From contig NZ_VWXI01000008.1 in assembly GCF_011752525.1 (NCBI RefSeq), positions 1 to 64,000 of the forward strand: DNA of 64,000 bases, read 5' to 3'. Origin of the DNA: Pantoea sp. Cy-639. Lineage in GTDB: Bacteria; Pseudomonadota; Gammaproteobacteria; Pseudomonadales; Pseudomonadaceae. Positions within the stretch are counted from its first letter, which is position 1. Each line of letters opens with the position of its first letter. The position numbers were made by a program, and so were the translations under genes. Of the stretch, positions 7,740 through 17,365 are shown one piece after another. The notes beneath the pieces are model-generated. The model was given only the letters and a program-made list of their open reading frames with translations, was not told the DNA's origin and searched no databases.

Positions 7740-8795
7740 ATGACGTCCTACATTCGTGGTACCGCATTACTGGGTTTTGACGAGTTCGCCACGGCGCAAG
7801 GGCTGGATGCCCATGCCCTGCTGGCAGAGTGCTCGCTTGGCCCTGTCGATCCTGATGCAACCCTCGCTGCTCGGCAATTCAGCGCCCTGCTGGAGGTGTG
7901 TGCTCAACGTTCCAGCAACCCGTTGTTCGGGCTCCAGTTCGGCCTGCAGCACGGTATGCGCGGTATCGGCAGCCTGCTGCATGTGATTCAGAACGAGGGC
8001 AGCGTGGGCGAGGTGCTGAGCGCATTGAGCCGCTATTCCCACATGCACAGCAGCGCAGCGGAGTTTCGCCTCGAACGCCAGGCCGGCCATGCACGGTTGT
8101 TGTATCAGGTCACCGATGCGGATCTGCCATGCATACGGCAGACCGTGGAGTTGGCGATGGGGATGACGGCACAACTGATGCAGAGCCTGCTCAAAGGCCA
8201 ATGGCACCCTCGTGGCCTGCTGTTGCGCCACATGTCCGCTGATGTAGCGCCCAGTGCCTACCGTGGCCTGCTGGGTATCACGCCGCGTTTCGCCAACCGG
8301 GAAAACGCCTGGGTGTTCGACATGTCGCTGCTGGACGTGGGGCTTGGCGAAAAAGATGAGCGGCTCTTGCAACTGATGCGCCAGATGCAGGAGGAACTAG
8401 CGGATATCACCCTGCAGCACCTGCCGTGGCACGTTCAGAAGCTGATTCGCGGCCGGATGCCCCACGGGCGGGTCACGATCGAGCAGGTCGCCCTGGACCT
8501 GAATGTGAGCCCACGCAGCCTGCAGCGCTACCTGCTGATGGCGGACACGAGTTTTCAGGTGCTGCTGGACAAGACGCGCCAGGCAATGGCCATGTGCTTA
8601 CTGCGGGATGCCTCGATCAGCCTGACGCAGGTGGCAGAACTGCTGGGCTACACCCAGTTGAGCGCGTTTTCCCGGGCGTTCAGCCGCTGGCATGGCATCA
8701 GTGCACAACAATGCAGGCGCCAGCTGCAGCGTGGGCTGGACGAGCAGCAGGCCCAGGATGCCACGCCGCCACCGGCGAGGGTGCGGCCGACATGA
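7740..8795 (+). CDS. AraC-family regulator (Arabinose_bd-type N-terminus), first of a tandem pair
   Basis: 351-aa regulator with the ~190-residue N-terminal domain typical of the OruR/ArgR-like AraC subgroup and a C-terminal double helix-turn-helix (ISLTQVAELLGYTQLSAFSR). It overlaps the next gene by 4 bp (ATGA). The two proteins align along their length (for example RSSNPLFGLQFGL versus RSGNPLFGLHYGL), so they arose by tandem duplication. The effector is unknown. The gap before it (7552-7739) holds only an unremarkable promoter-sized stretch. Confidence 0.8.
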   Translation: MTSYIRGTALLGFDEFATAQGLDAHALLAECSLGPVDPDATLAARQFSALLEVCAQRSSNPLFGLQFGLQHGMRGIGSLLHVIQNEGSVGEVLSALSRYSHMHSSAAEFRLERQAGHARLLYQVTDADLPCIRQTVELAMGMTAQLMQSLLKGQWHPRGLLLRHMSADVAPSAYRGLLGITPRFANRENAWVFDMSLLDVGLGEKDERLLQLMRQMQEELADITLQHLPWHVQKLIRGRMPHGRVTIEQVALDLNVSPRSLQRYLLMADTSFQVLLDKTRQAMAMCLLRDASISLTQVAELLGYTQLSAFSRAFSRWHGISAQQCRRQLQRGLDEQQAQDATPPPARVRPT

Positions 8796-9841
8796 CCACG
8801 GTGCCTTTCGTTCGCGCGCTCAGCCTCGTCGGGTTCCACGCGTTCGCCGCCCGGCAAGGGCTCGATCCGGCGCGGATGCTCAAGCAGATCGGTTTGCCGC
8901 AGCAAAGCCTGCAAGACGAGGACAACCTGTTCCCCTACCAGCAATATTGCGCCTTGCTGCAGGCCTGCAGCCAACGGTCGGGGAACCCGTTGTTCGGTTT
9001 GCACTATGGCTTGTTCCAGGCCTCGAGCGTGTTCGGCGACCTGCTTCACGTGCTGCGCAATGCCCGTACGGTCGGCGACGCGCTGCTGCAGTTGCGCAGC
9101 CATTACGCCCTGTACAATGCCGCCGCCGAGGTGGGGCTGAGCAATGAAAACGGACAGGTGATCCTCAGCTACCACGTGCATCAGGCCGATGTGCCTGGCG
9201 TGCGCCAGGCAGAAGAGCTGGCCTGTGCGGCCGGTGTTCAGTTGATGCGTGCACTGCTGGGCCCCCACTGGCAGCCCACTGCCATTTGGCTACGCCATTC
9301 GGTCTGTGCCGATCCCGCGCTTTATGCGCAGGCCCTGGGCATGCCGGTGACTTTCGAGGCACCTGGCCTGGCCCTGGTGTTCGAGGCGTCGGTGCTGGCG
9401 CGGCCGTGCGCCACCTGCGATGACACGTTGCAGCAACTGGTCGTCAGGAACATGCAGCGCCTGGAGCCGTTGTGCAGCGATGAGCTGGCCAGCCAGATCA
9501 AGCAGTTGCTGCAGCACTTGCTGCCCAGCGGCCGGGCCACGGCGCAAAAGGTGGCCAGCATCATGGCCTTGACCCCGGAGCAATTGCGCCAGGCCATGGC
9601 GCGTGAAGGCTTGTCGTTCCAACAATTGCTGGAGGACGTCCGCCAGCGCATGGCCCTCGCGTATCTGGCCAGGCCTTCGGTTGATATCGCCGAGCTGGCC
9701 AGGCTGCTCGGCTATTCCGACACCAGTGGCTTTTGCCGGGCCTTTCATCGCTGGCACAACATGAGCCCGCTGAACTGGCAGAAGGCCCAGGGCATACAGC
9801 GTCAGCCACGCCTGCTGGGAAGAGGGCGCAAGCGACTGTAG
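8792..9841 (+). CDS. AraC-family regulator, second of a tandem pair
   Basis: 349-aa paralogue of the preceding gene, with the same N-terminal ligand-domain layout and a C-terminal AraC DNA-binding domain (VDIAELARLLGYSDTSGFCRAF). The start codon overlaps the upstream stop, so the two are made from one mRNA and might heterodimerise or compete for sites. No target operon is adjacent on this strand, and the small gene downstream is convergent. Function beyond DNA binding cannot be assigned. Confidence 0.8.
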   Translation: MTTVPFVRALSLVGFHAFAARQGLDPARMLKQIGLPQQSLQDEDNLFPYQQYCALLQACSQRSGNPLFGLHYGLFQASSVFGDLLHVLRNARTVGDALLQLRSHYALYNAAAEVGLSNENGQVILSYHVHQADVPGVRQAEELACAAGVQLMRALLGPHWQPTAIWLRHSVCADPALYAQALGMPVTFEAPGLALVFEASVLARPCATCDDTLQQLVVRNMQRLEPLCSDELASQIKQLLQHLLPSGRATAQKVASIMALTPEQLRQAMAREGLSFQQLLEDVRQRMALAYLARPSVDIAELARLLGYSDTSGFCRAFHRWHNMSPLNWQKAQGIQRQPRLLGRGRKRL

Positions 9842-9851
9842 CGCTCGCGGC

Positions 9852-10004
9852 CTAATAGCCTCTGAAGATCTCGCCAATGCTTGCGATCGGATGCCCCATT
9901 TGCGCTGCCGCTGCTCGGTTGGCGACTGTGGGTTTGGGGGCATAGACGGCAGTCAGGAACATGGCCAGCGTCAGGGTAGCCAGGATAAAACCAAAGCGGC
10001 GCAT
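9852..10004 (-). CDS. 50-aa membrane-anchored or exported small protein
   Basis: Frame of 50 codons with an excellent GGAGG ribosome binding site 6 nt before the ATG. The N-terminus is MRR followed by a hydrophobic stretch (FGFILATLTLAMFLTAVYA), then a short polar tail ending GEIFRGY. This layout fits a single-span membrane peptide or a secreted peptide with a signal sequence. I do not recognise a family. It is convergent with the AraC pair. Confidence 0.55.
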   Translation of the reverse strand: MRRFGFILATLTLAMFLTAVYAPKPTVANRAAAAQMGHPIASIGEIFRGY

Positions 10005-10170
10005 GGGAACCTCCAGCGTTTTTGTAGTAGTTGTTGCTGTCGAGTCTGGTCCGTGGCGCCTGCAAAAGCTTGATAAAGTGCGCCACAAAACAACCCTTTC
10101 GTGCGGCCTTTCAAGGCCATCCCTTTCAAGGTGTTCGCGTGAGGGCCGCCAAGTGTTCGGCGGGAGTCTT

Positions 10171-10248
10171 GCAGCGCTCTCAAGATCGAGCGCCGCCCGC
10201 GCGGCGCATCGCAGGCTTCGCCAGCTCCCACATTTGTTTCGGGCCAGT
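10171..10248 (+). repeat. REP-like element, copy 1 of an inverted pair
   Basis: A ~78-bp block from GCAGCGC through AGATCGAGCGCCGCCCGCG to GGGCCAGT recurs almost identically, inverted, at 10371-10449. Each copy contains its own GC-rich dyad (GAGCGCCGCCCGCGCGGCGC). Together with the 122-bp spacer they form a BIME-like doublet. Confidence 0.7.
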
Positions 10249-10370
10249 CACTCCTGTGGTTTCATCACTGTCTGCCTTGTTAGTACGACGCGGTATTGAG
10301 GTGGGCACCACTGGCGCCTCGCCTGACTTGAGACATGCACCAAGACGGGCGGCGGTACCCTCCAGGCATA

Positions 10371-10449
10371 ACTGGCCCGAAACAGATGTGGGAGCTGGCG
10401 AAGCCTGCGATGCGCCGCGCGGGCGGCGCTCGATCTCATGGGCGCTGCA
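10371..10449 (-). repeat. REP-like element, copy 2 of an inverted pair
   Basis: Inverted copy of the block at 10171-10248, differing at only a few positions (for example CATCTG for CATTTG). The 10005-10506 gap holds nothing else that I can identify. Confidence 0.7.
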
Positions 10450-10506
10450 AACCTGCCGGCATGCACCTGGTGGCCCTCATGCGATCCCATGACAGGTGCA
10501 TGGACG

Positions 10507-11397
10507 TCACACCGCGAACACCCGGGTGGCGGCCACGATGTCCTGATCACCGTAACCCCGCGCCGTTGCACGTTGAGCCACCTGGCACACGGCGTCGAAC
10601 ACCGGCGTCCAGGCACCGCCTGCCTGCATGGCTTGGCCAATCTCTGCGAAGGCCCCAGCGTGCACGTCGAGCCTTGCCTGGTCACCCGTGAAGTCCTGCT
10701 GTTCCAAGCGCCGTACGGCGTCTTCAAGTGCATCGGCGACGAAAAACCGCGAAGTGTCGAGTATCAGCCGGGCCATCTTGGCAACGGGCATGCCAAATGC
10801 CTGGCTGGCGCCCACGGCTTCGTAGAACGCCACCATCGCGGCAAACGCATGGGCATGCAGCAGGGCGGCGAACGCGTAGGTTTCTTCCCAGGGCAGGAAC
10901 AGGGTATGGCCGGCCAGCACTTGCAGCACTGCGCGATGCTGCTCGAAGGCTTCCCGTTCGCCGGTATGGATGCAGTAGCTTTCGGGGTGGCCGATATTGC
11001 GCGGGTAGGCCACGATCATGCCCTTGACGTATTGACCGCCCGCACGGTTGACGAGCGCCTGGAGCGCCATGCTCTGTTCCTGGGATTCGGTGGTGTAATT
11101 GACGATCGTGCGGTTGGCCAGTGCAAGGGACACTTCGGCAGATTCCAGAACCTCAAGCACAGCAGCATTGTCCAGCAGCACCAGGATGGTGACCGGGCTC
11201 GCCGCGAGCGCGGCGTGCGCACTGTCGCAGAGGTGGGCGCCGGCAGCCACGAGCGCCTGTGCCTTGTCGGGTGAACGATTCCAGACCGCTACCCGCTTGC
11301 CTTGCTTGAGCAATGCTTGCGCCATGATTGTGCCCATGGCCCCAAGCCCCACGACGGATACGTCAAAGCCTGAACAGGCATCAACTGGGTTTTGCAT
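10507..11397 (-). CDS. NAD(P)-binding imine-reductase-like / 6PGDH-type oxidoreductase
   Basis: 296-aa protein. The N-terminal Rossmann domain has VVGLGAMGT near residue 15 and NRSPDKA, the NADPH-type pattern seen in the beta-hydroxyacid dehydrogenase / imine reductase superfamily. An all-helical C-terminal dimerisation domain follows. The long YTTESQEQ...GGQYVKGMIVAYP stretch resembles imine reductases more than 3-hydroxyisobutyrate dehydrogenases. It is the last gene of the minus-strand diamine/amino-alcohol operon, where a cyclic imine (for example 1-pyrroline from an aminoaldehyde) is a plausible substrate; this is inference. Confidence 0.65.
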   Translation of the reverse strand: MQNPVDACSGFDVSVVGLGAMGTIMAQALLKQGKRVAVWNRSPDKAQALVAAGAHLCDSAHAALAASPVTILVLLDNAAVLEVLESAEVSLALANRTIVNYTTESQEQSMALQALVNRAGGQYVKGMIVAYPRNIGHPESYCIHTGEREAFEQHRAVLQVLAGHTLFLPWEETYAFAALLHAHAFAAMVAFYEAVGASQAFGMPVAKMARLILDTSRFFVADALEDAVRRLEQQDFTGDQARLDVHAGAFAEIGQAMQAGGAWTPVFDAVCQVAQRATARGYGDQDIVAATRVFAV

Positions 11398-11426
11398 GAT
11401 TCATCACTCCTGGTTTCTTGTTCTAT

Positions 11427-11757
11427 TCACAGAAGGTTCTGCGACCGGGCCCAGCCGGTCGCGTCGTCCAACGTCTTGGCGAAGGCGCTGAAAATGGCAT
11501 CCACTTCGTCTTCTGTCGTGATCAGCGGTGAACTGCTCCACGGCAACGTCTACCAGACGCTGTTCGCTGAAGCCCAACGCAACGCTCCACAGGCCCGACA
11601 TGGCTTCGATGTAGGCATTGCCCTGCTCATCGAAGACCCGTATGCCGTCGCCTCGGGTGATCACCAGTGGCCCGACTTCCCGGTGCTGGGCCAGGTTGGT
11701 GTTGGGGTGAATGAGTGAAGCCAGGTCGTTCTGAACGGTTGAAGCGTGGGGGCTCAT
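11427..11757 (-). pseudogene. class III aminotransferase remnant with large internal deletion
   Basis: The first ~60 codons encode the N-terminus of an SpuC-type omega-aminotransferase (HPNTNLAQHREVGPLVITRG ... EAMSGLWSVALGFSEQRL). The reading then changes frame at about 11575, and a second frame gives a proper C-terminus (PLITTEDEVDAIFSAFAKTL ... WARSQNLL, stop at 11427-11429). About 350 central codons, including the PLP lysine, are missing. The gene is non-functional. It lies between an intact class III aminotransferase and the imine-reductase-like gene, so the original operon had two aminotransferases. Confidence 0.8.
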
Positions 11758-11804
11758 TGGCTCATGTTCCTGTTGCAGGCGAGGGTTGCCCGCAGGTGAG
11801 CAGG

Positions 11805-11838
11805 TGGCGTGCGCCCGATGTACCGCTGGCGCACGCCA
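11805..11838. other. perfect 10-bp stem-loop between two aminotransferase genes
   Basis: TGGCGTGCGC (11805-11814) and GCGCACGCCA (11829-11838) form a perfect 10-bp stem with a 14-nt loop in the gap between the intact aminotransferase and the pseudogene. There is no U-run, so it is more likely an mRNA-stabilising or processing hairpin than an intrinsic terminator. Confidence 0.55.
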
Positions 11839-11849
11839 GGACCCTGCAG

Positions 11850-13103
11850 TTACTGGCGAAGCGCTGCCGCGACCGCCTCGCCGAAGGCGTTCAGGCCCTG
11901 TTCGAGCTGGTCGGTCGGGGTGTTCACCGGTGGCATCAGCTTGATGATTTCGCCGTTCGGGCCGCAGCGGTCGACCAGCACGCCCGCTTGCAGCACGCGC
12001 TGCTGGGCATCCTTGGCCAAGGCCACGTTGCCGCGGCCGAAATCGATGCCGGCGATCATGCCGCGCGAGCGGGCGCAAGCGACGCCCGGGATCTCGGCGA
12101 AACCGGCAACCGCGCGGGTCATGGCCGCGCTGTTGTCGGCCAGCAGCTTCAAAAACTGCGCGTCGCGCCAATAGCCAAGGGCGATCTGCGCGGTCAGGAA
12201 CGCCAGCTGGTTACCGCGGAACGTGCCGATGTGATCGCCCGGCTGCCACACATCCAGCCCTGCACCGATCAACACGATCGCCATCGGCAGGCCGAAGCCG
12301 CCGATGGATTTCGCGCAGGTGATCAGGTCCGGCACGATCCCGGAGCGCTCGAAACCGAAGAAGTCGCCCGTGCGGCCACAGCCGGCCTGGATCTCGTCGC
12401 AGATCAGCACCACGCCGTGCTCGCGGGTCCATTGACGCAAGCGCTGCAACCACAGGTTGGAGGCCGGGTAGACACCGGCCTGGATCTGCACCGACTCGAC
12501 GATCACGGCGGCCGGCAGTTCCGATCCGCTGCCCTGGTCGTTGGCCAGGCGCTCGAGGAAACCAATGCTGTCGAACTCACCGTAAGGGCTGTCTTCGTAC
12601 GGCACGAACACCACGTCGTTGGACAGCCCGGGGCCTCGGCGGGTGCGGTTGCCGGTGATGGCCAGCGCGCCCGCCGTCATGCCGTGGTAAGCCCCGTAGA
12701 AGGAGACGACCTTGGTGCGCCCCGTGGCCTTGCGCGCCAGCTTCAAGGCCGCCTCGACGGCGTCGGCACCGGTCGGGCCGGTGAACTGCACCTTGTAGTC
12801 CCAGCCGCGTGGCTTGAACAGATCACGCTCGATCGACTCCAGGAACTGGCGCTTGGTGGTGGTGTGCAGGTCGAGGGCGTGGGTCACGCCGTTGGCCGAC
12901 AGGTAGGCGATCAAGGCATCGCGCATGCGCGGGTCGTTGTGGCCATAGTTCAGGGCGCCGGCGCCGGCGAAGAAGTCCAGGTACTCTCGGCCATCCTCAC
13001 CGCGGATCTTGCTGCCCTGGGCGGTATCGAACACCAGCGGCAGGTCGCGGCAGTACATCCGCACGTTGGACTCGAGCCTTTCGAACGTCTCGATGTTGTT
13101 CAT
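11850..13103 (-). CDS. diaminobutyrate/2-oxoglutarate-type class III aminotransferase
   Basis: 417-aa PLP enzyme of the EctB/diaminobutyrate aminotransferase branch: FTGPTGADAVEAALKLAR (cofactor phosphate cup), YGAYHGMT, ICDEIQAGCGRTG (Asp to the PLP pyridine) and the Schiff-base lysine in TCAKSIGGFG. It moves an amino group between a diamine or omega-amino acid and a keto acid. The neighbouring aldehyde dehydrogenase, permease and alcohol dehydrogenase point to catabolism rather than ectoine synthesis, and no ectA or ectC is present. Exact substrate unknown. Confidence 0.8.
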   Translation of the reverse strand: MNNIETFERLESNVRMYCRDLPLVFDTAQGSKIRGEDGREYLDFFAGAGALNYGHNDPRMRDALIAYLSANGVTHALDLHTTTKRQFLESIERDLFKPRGWDYKVQFTGPTGADAVEAALKLARKATGRTKVVSFYGAYHGMTAGALAITGNRTRRGPGLSNDVVFVPYEDSPYGEFDSIGFLERLANDQGSGSELPAAVIVESVQIQAGVYPASNLWLQRLRQWTREHGVVLICDEIQAGCGRTGDFFGFERSGIVPDLITCAKSIGGFGLPMAIVLIGAGLDVWQPGDHIGTFRGNQLAFLTAQIALGYWRDAQFLKLLADNSAAMTRAVAGFAEIPGVACARSRGMIAGIDFGRGNVALAKDAQQRVLQAGVLVDRCGPNGEIIKLMPPVNTPTDQLEQGLNAFGEAVAAALRQ

Positions 13104-13140
13104 GCATAACCTCTTGCAATGATGGGGTGTGGTGGGGCGG

Positions 13141-14565
13141 TCAGTGCTTGAACATCACGTGGCGGACCACGGTGTAGTCTTCCAGGCCGTACATGGACAG
13201 GTCCTTGCCGTACCCCGACAGCTTCACGCCGCCATGGGGCATCTCGCTCACCAGCATGAAGTGGGTGTTGACCCAGGTGCAGCCGTACTGCAGGCGGGCG
13301 GCCAGGCGATGGGCGCGCCCCACGTCGGCGGTCCACACCGAAGAGGCCAGGCCGTAGTCCGACTCGTTGGCCCATGCCAGTACCTGGGCCTCGTCCTCGA
13401 AGGGCGAGACGGTGACCACCGGGCCGAAGATTTCCCGGCACACCACTTCATCGTCCTGGCGGGTACCGGCCAGGACCGTGGGCTCGAAGAAGAACCCGGC
13501 ACCTGCAACGCGCTTGCCGCCCGTGACGACCTCGATATGGGGCTGCTCCCGGGCACGATTGACGAAGCCCTCGACACGCTCCAGGTGCTCCTGGGTGATC
13601 AGCGGGCCCATTTCGGTTGCCGGGTCGTCCTGCAGCCCGCATTGGATGCTGGACGCGGCTTCGCCGAGCTTGCGAACGAATTCCGGGTAGACCGCTTTCT
13701 GCACATACAGGCGGCACGCGGCGGTACAGTCCTGGCCGGCGTTGTAGAAGCCGAAGGCGCGGATGCCCTCGACGACGGCGTCGATGTCGGCATCGTCGAA
13801 GATCAGCACGGGGGCCTTGCCACCCAGCTCCATGTGCATGCGCTTCACGCTGTCGGCAGTGCCTTCGATGATCCGGCTGCCGGTACGCACGGAGCCGGTC
13901 AGCGACACCATGCGCACCTGGGCGTGGCTGGTCAGCGGTTCACCCACCGTGGTGCCGCGCCCATGGACGATGTTGACCACGCCGGCGGGGAAGATCTCGG
14001 CGAGTAGCTCACCCAGTTTCAAGGTACTCATCGGGGTGTGCTCGGAGGGCTTCAGCACCACGGTGTTGCCCCCGGCCAAGGCTGGGCCGAGCTTCCACGC
14101 CGCCATCAGCAAGGGGTAGTTCCACGGTGCGATGGAGGCGACGACACCGACCGCGTCGCGGCGGATCATCGAGGTGTGCCCCGGGATGTACTCGCCCGCC
14201 GCCGAGCCTTGCAGGCAGCGAACGGCGCCAGCAAAGAAGCGGAACACGTCCGACACGGCGGGCAGTTCGTCCTGCAGCACGGCCGTGAACGGCTTGCCAC
14301 AGTTGTCCGCCTCCAGGCGTGCGAACACCGCGGCCTGGGCGTCGATGCGGTCGGCGAGGGTGAGTAGCAGTGCCGCACGGTCCTTGGGCGGTGTTTGCGA
14401 CCAGGCTTCGAAGGCCGCGTCCGCGCTTTGCACTGCGGCATGCACCTGGGCGCGGCTGGCCTCGTTGGTGTGCACCAGGACGCTGCCCAGGGAAGGGTTG
14501 TACACGGCCAGATCGTCGCCTTCGCCAGCCACCAGGGCGCCATTGATCAGAAGCTTTGTTTGCAT
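13141..14565 (-). CDS. gamma-aminobutyraldehyde-type aldehyde dehydrogenase
   Basis: 474-aa NAD-dependent aldehyde dehydrogenase. [20 protein letters not shown] and LKPSEHTP form the cofactor site, ELGGKAP carries the general-base Glu and [11 protein letters not shown] the catalytic Cys. The cysteine motif is that of PatD/YdcW (4-aminobutyraldehyde dehydrogenase). It would oxidise the aldehyde made by the aminotransferase or alcohol dehydrogenase of the same operon to the amino acid. Confidence 0.85.
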   Translation of the reverse strand: MQTKLLINGALVAGEGDDLAVYNPSLGSVLVHTNEASRAQVHAAVQSADAAFEAWSQTPPKDRAALLLTLADRIDAQAAVFARLEADNCGKPFTAVLQDELPAVSDVFRFFAGAVRCLQGSAAGEYIPGHTSMIRRDAVGVVASIAPWNYPLLMAAWKLGPALAGGNTVVLKPSEHTPMSTLKLGELLAEIFPAGVVNIVHGRGTTVGEPLTSHAQVRMVSLTGSVRTGSRIIEGTADSVKRMHMELGGKAPVLIFDDADIDAVVEGIRAFGFYNAGQDCTAACRLYVQKAVYPEFVRKLGEAASSIQCGLQDDPATEMGPLITQEHLERVEGFVNRAREQPHIEVVTGGKRVAGAGFFFEPTVLAGTRQDDEVVCREIFGPVVTVSPFEDEAQVLAWANESDYGLASSVWTADVGRAHRLAARLQYGCTWVNTHFMLVSEMPHGGVKLSGYGKDLSMYGLEDYTVVRHVMFKH

Positions 14566-14645
14566 GTCGATTCTCGTCTTTGAACGGCAAGGCCTGTGGC
14601 CTGCCTAGGGATTGTCGTCAGAGCGTTCGAGGGGAGGGAGGGGTG

Positions 14646-15977
14646 CTACGCCAGGGCGTCGGGGACTGGGTTACGGAACAGGCTGGTCCGGCAGGCGAGG
14701 TAGATCAGCCCAAGGCCGAGCCAGCAACTGCCCATGATCAGGGCGTCTTTGTCCAGGCTGGCCAGCATCCACCCGGCCGTGACCAGGCCGATGAGCGGGC
14801 AGAGCACCCCGCGCAGCAATCCGGCGCCATCCTTGACCCGCGCATCGAAGGTGAGCCGTAAGGCGCACAGGTTGACGGCGGTGAAGGCGAGGAAGGCGCC
14901 GAAGTTGACCAGGGAGGTCGCGGTGGCGATGGTCAGGCCAAACCCGGCGGTGCCGAACACACCGCATAGCAGGATGTTGAAGGCCGGGGTCTTGTAGCGA
15001 AGGTGCAGCGCGCCGAACAGCCGGCGGGGCAGTTGGTTGTCCCGGCCCAGGGCGTAGAGCAGCCGGCCCACGCTGGCCTGGAACGACATCCCCGCCGCGA
15101 AGTGGGCGACGATGATTCCGGCCAGGACCACGGCGAAGAACAGGTCACCGCCGATCATCCGGGCAATCTCGAAGGCGGCCCCGTCCACCAGCTCGAACGT
15201 GGGGGAGGGGTGCGCCAGGTACATGAAGTACGAAGAGCCGACGTAGACCGAGCCGCCAATCAAGGCGACCAGCAGGATGGCGCGCGGCAGCGTGCTGCCA
15301 GGGTCGCGGGTTTCCTCGCTCAGCGTGGACAGCGCGTCAAAGCCCAGGAACGAGTACGCGGCAATGGCGGCGCCGGCCATGCTGGTGGCGAAGGGCACGT
15401 CCTGCTTGAAGAACGGCTTGGCCGACAGCAGCCCGCCCGGGCCGTTGGCCGCCACGATGTAGTGCACGCACAGGCCGATGAACACCACGATGATGACCAG
15501 TTGCACCACCATCAACAGCACGTTGAAACGGTTGGCCACCTGGATGCCGAGCACATTGAGCAGCGAGGTGCAGACGATGAAGCCGGTGATCCACACCCAC
15601 TGGGGCACCTCGGGGAACGCCATGTTGAGGTAGCTGGCGCCGAGCAGCCAGATCAGCATCGGGATGAAGAAATAGTCCAGCAGGGCGGCCCAGCCCACCA
15701 TGAAGCCGAGGTTGGCGTTGAGCATCTTGCGGGTGTAGGTGTAGGCCGAACCTGCCACCGGGAACACCCTGACCAGTCGGCCATAGCTCAATGCCGTGAA
15801 CACCACACCGGTGGCTGCGATCAGGTAGGCCATTGCCGTGGTGTTGCCGCTGGCCTGGGTGATCACGCCATAGGTGCCGAAGACAATCAGCGGGGCCAGG
15901 AATGCCAGGCCGAACAACAGCACGGAAAACGGGCCCAGGGTGCGCCTCAACGAGGCGCCAGAGGTTGACTGACTCAT
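14646..15977 (-). CDS. APC-family amino acid/polyamine permease
   Basis: 443-aa inner-membrane transporter with about 12 hydrophobic segments. The signature GLAFLAPLIVFGTYGVITQ in TM1 and SEETRDPGSTLPRAI after TM6 resemble the PuuP putrescine importer group. Probably imports the amine substrate of this operon by proton symport. It is 12 bp downstream of the alcohol dehydrogenase stop, which suggests co-transcription. Confidence 0.85.
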   Translation of the reverse strand: MSQSTSGASLRRTLGPFSVLLFGLAFLAPLIVFGTYGVITQASGNTTAMAYLIAATGVVFTALSYGRLVRVFPVAGSAYTYTRKMLNANLGFMVGWAALLDYFFIPMLIWLLGASYLNMAFPEVPQWVWITGFIVCTSLLNVLGIQVANRFNVLLMVVQLVIIVVFIGLCVHYIVAANGPGGLLSAKPFFKQDVPFATSMAGAAIAAYSFLGFDALSTLSEETRDPGSTLPRAILLVALIGGSVYVGSSYFMYLAHPSPTFELVDGAAFEIARMIGGDLFFAVVLAGIIVAHFAAGMSFQASVGRLLYALGRDNQLPRRLFGALHLRYKTPAFNILLCGVFGTAGFGLTIATATSLVNFGAFLAFTAVNLCALRLTFDARVKDGAGLLRGVLCPLIGLVTAGWMLASLDKDALIMGSCWLGLGLIYLACRTSLFRNPVPDALA

Positions 15978-15989
15978 GACGGAGCCCTC

Positions 15990-17147
15990 TTACGCGACGA
16001 AGTGGTAAGCGGTGGTGATGATGTCGTGGTAGGCCTCTACGGACATCGCCTTGGCATTGCTGGCATCCGAGAAGTTCTGCTTGGACTTTTCGGCGATGGC
16101 CAGGAAATCGTCCTCGCGCACGCCCTTGATCTCGGCGAAGCGGGGGATGCCCAGGTCCTTGCTCATCTGGAACAGATGGCCGACGGCGGCCTCGGCGGCG
16201 TCGACCGTCGACAGCGAGGGGGCGATCCCCAGCGCGTAGGCGACCTGGGCATGGCGGACGATATCGGCATCACGGTTGTGGCCGAACACGAAGGGCAGGA
16301 AGATCGCGTTGCCCACGCCGTGGGGCGTGTCGTACATGCCGCCGATGGCTTCGGAAATGCAGTGCACACTGCCCACGTCGGCGTTGCCGAAGGCCATGCC
16401 GGCGATCAGGCTGGCCACCAGCATCTGCTCCCGGGCCGCCTGGTTGTCGGGCTCCTGCGCGGCCGCCTTGAGGTGCTGGCTGATCAGGCGGATGGCATGC
16501 AGCGCCAGGCCGTCGCTGATCGGGTTCGCCACACGGCAGGTATAGGCTTCGATGGCATGGGTCAGGGCATCCATGCCGGTGGCGGCGGCAATCGACGATG
16601 GCAGCGTGTCGGTGATGTGGGAGTCGAGCAGCGCCAGTACCGGGCCGATGCGGTAGTCCAGCACATTCATCTTGACGTGGCGGGCGGTGTCGGTGATCAC
16701 CGCGAAGCAGGTCACTTCGCTGCCGGTGCCTGCCGTGGTCGGGATGGCGACGATAGGCGGGATGGCCTGGGTGAGGGTGAACGACCCTTCGTAGTCCTCG
16801 ATACGGCCGTCGTGGGTGAGCAGCAGGCTGATGGCCTTGGCCGCATCCATCGCGCTGCCGCCACCCACGGCCAGCAGGCCGTCGATACCCGTGCCCCGAT
16901 AGCGCTGGGCGGTGTGGTTGATGTCTTCGCTGCGCGGGTTGGCCTTGATGTCCGCTACTTCCTCGTAGGCGATGCCGGCCCTGTCGAGGCTGGCGTAGAC
17001 GCTGTCCAGCAGGCCTGCTGCCTTGACCCCGGCATCGGTCACGATCAACACGCGGGCCAGGCCGAGTTGCCGCAGGTGTTCACCGGTGCGCTCGCGCAGA
17101 CCGGGTTCCATCACGATTTTGCTGGGGAGTAAAAACTGGAATTCCAT
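15990..17147 (-). CDS. iron-containing (group III) alcohol dehydrogenase
   Basis: 385-aa Fe-ADH with GGGSAMDAAKAI for NAD binding, PTTAGTGSEVT and the metal-binding Asp/His set (TGMDALTHAIEAY, AIGGMYDTPHGVGNAI). It interconverts an alcohol and aldehyde with NAD(H). As first gene of a diamine-type operon it may act on an amino alcohol. I chose the ATG at 17147 over an upstream one because GAGG lies 6 nt before it and it gives the usual family length. Confidence 0.85.
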   Translation of the reverse strand: MEFQFLLPSKIVMEPGLRERTGEHLRQLGLARVLIVTDAGVKAAGLLDSVYASLDRAGIAYEEVADIKANPRSEDINHTAQRYRGTGIDGLLAVGGGSAMDAAKAISLLLTHDGRIEDYEGSFTLTQAIPPIVAIPTTAGTGSEVTCFAVITDTARHVKMNVLDYRIGPVLALLDSHITDTLPSSIAAATGMDALTHAIEAYTCRVANPISDGLALHAIRLISQHLKAAAQEPDNQAAREQMLVASLIAGMAFGNADVGSVHCISEAIGGMYDTPHGVGNAIFLPFVFGHNRDADIVRHAQVAYALGIAPSLSTVDAAEAAVGHLFQMSKDLGIPRFAEIKGVREDDFLAIAEKSKQNFSDASNAKAMSVEAYHDIITTAYHFVA

Positions 17148-17316
17148 ACGTACCTCTTGCTCAATTATTGTCATTGTCGAAAGGGCAGTGGAGGAGCATC
17201 CGCGCCTGGCCGTGTTTAACGGCTCGGGCGTGTAATATGGGCCTGGCGGTTACACTCGGGCCGGAATGTTGTTGTTTTGGGTCTTGCGTGAATCTGTTAC
17301 GAAATGGCTCCAGCGG

Positions 17317-17350
17317 AATAAAAAGAGGGGCGACCAAGCGACGGGCCCCT
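17317..17350 (-). terminator. intrinsic terminator after the hydrolase gene
   Basis: On the minus strand AGGGGC (17350-17345) pairs with GCCCCT (17331-17326), followed by CTTTTTATT. It lies 16 nt past the hydrolase stop codon. Confidence 0.65.
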
Positions 17351-17365
17351 AGAAGAAAATCTGTG

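Noticed and set aside
11850..13103. Ectoine biosynthesis gene ectB
   Set aside because: The aminotransferase is of that branch, but ectA and ectC are absent and the neighbours are catabolic.
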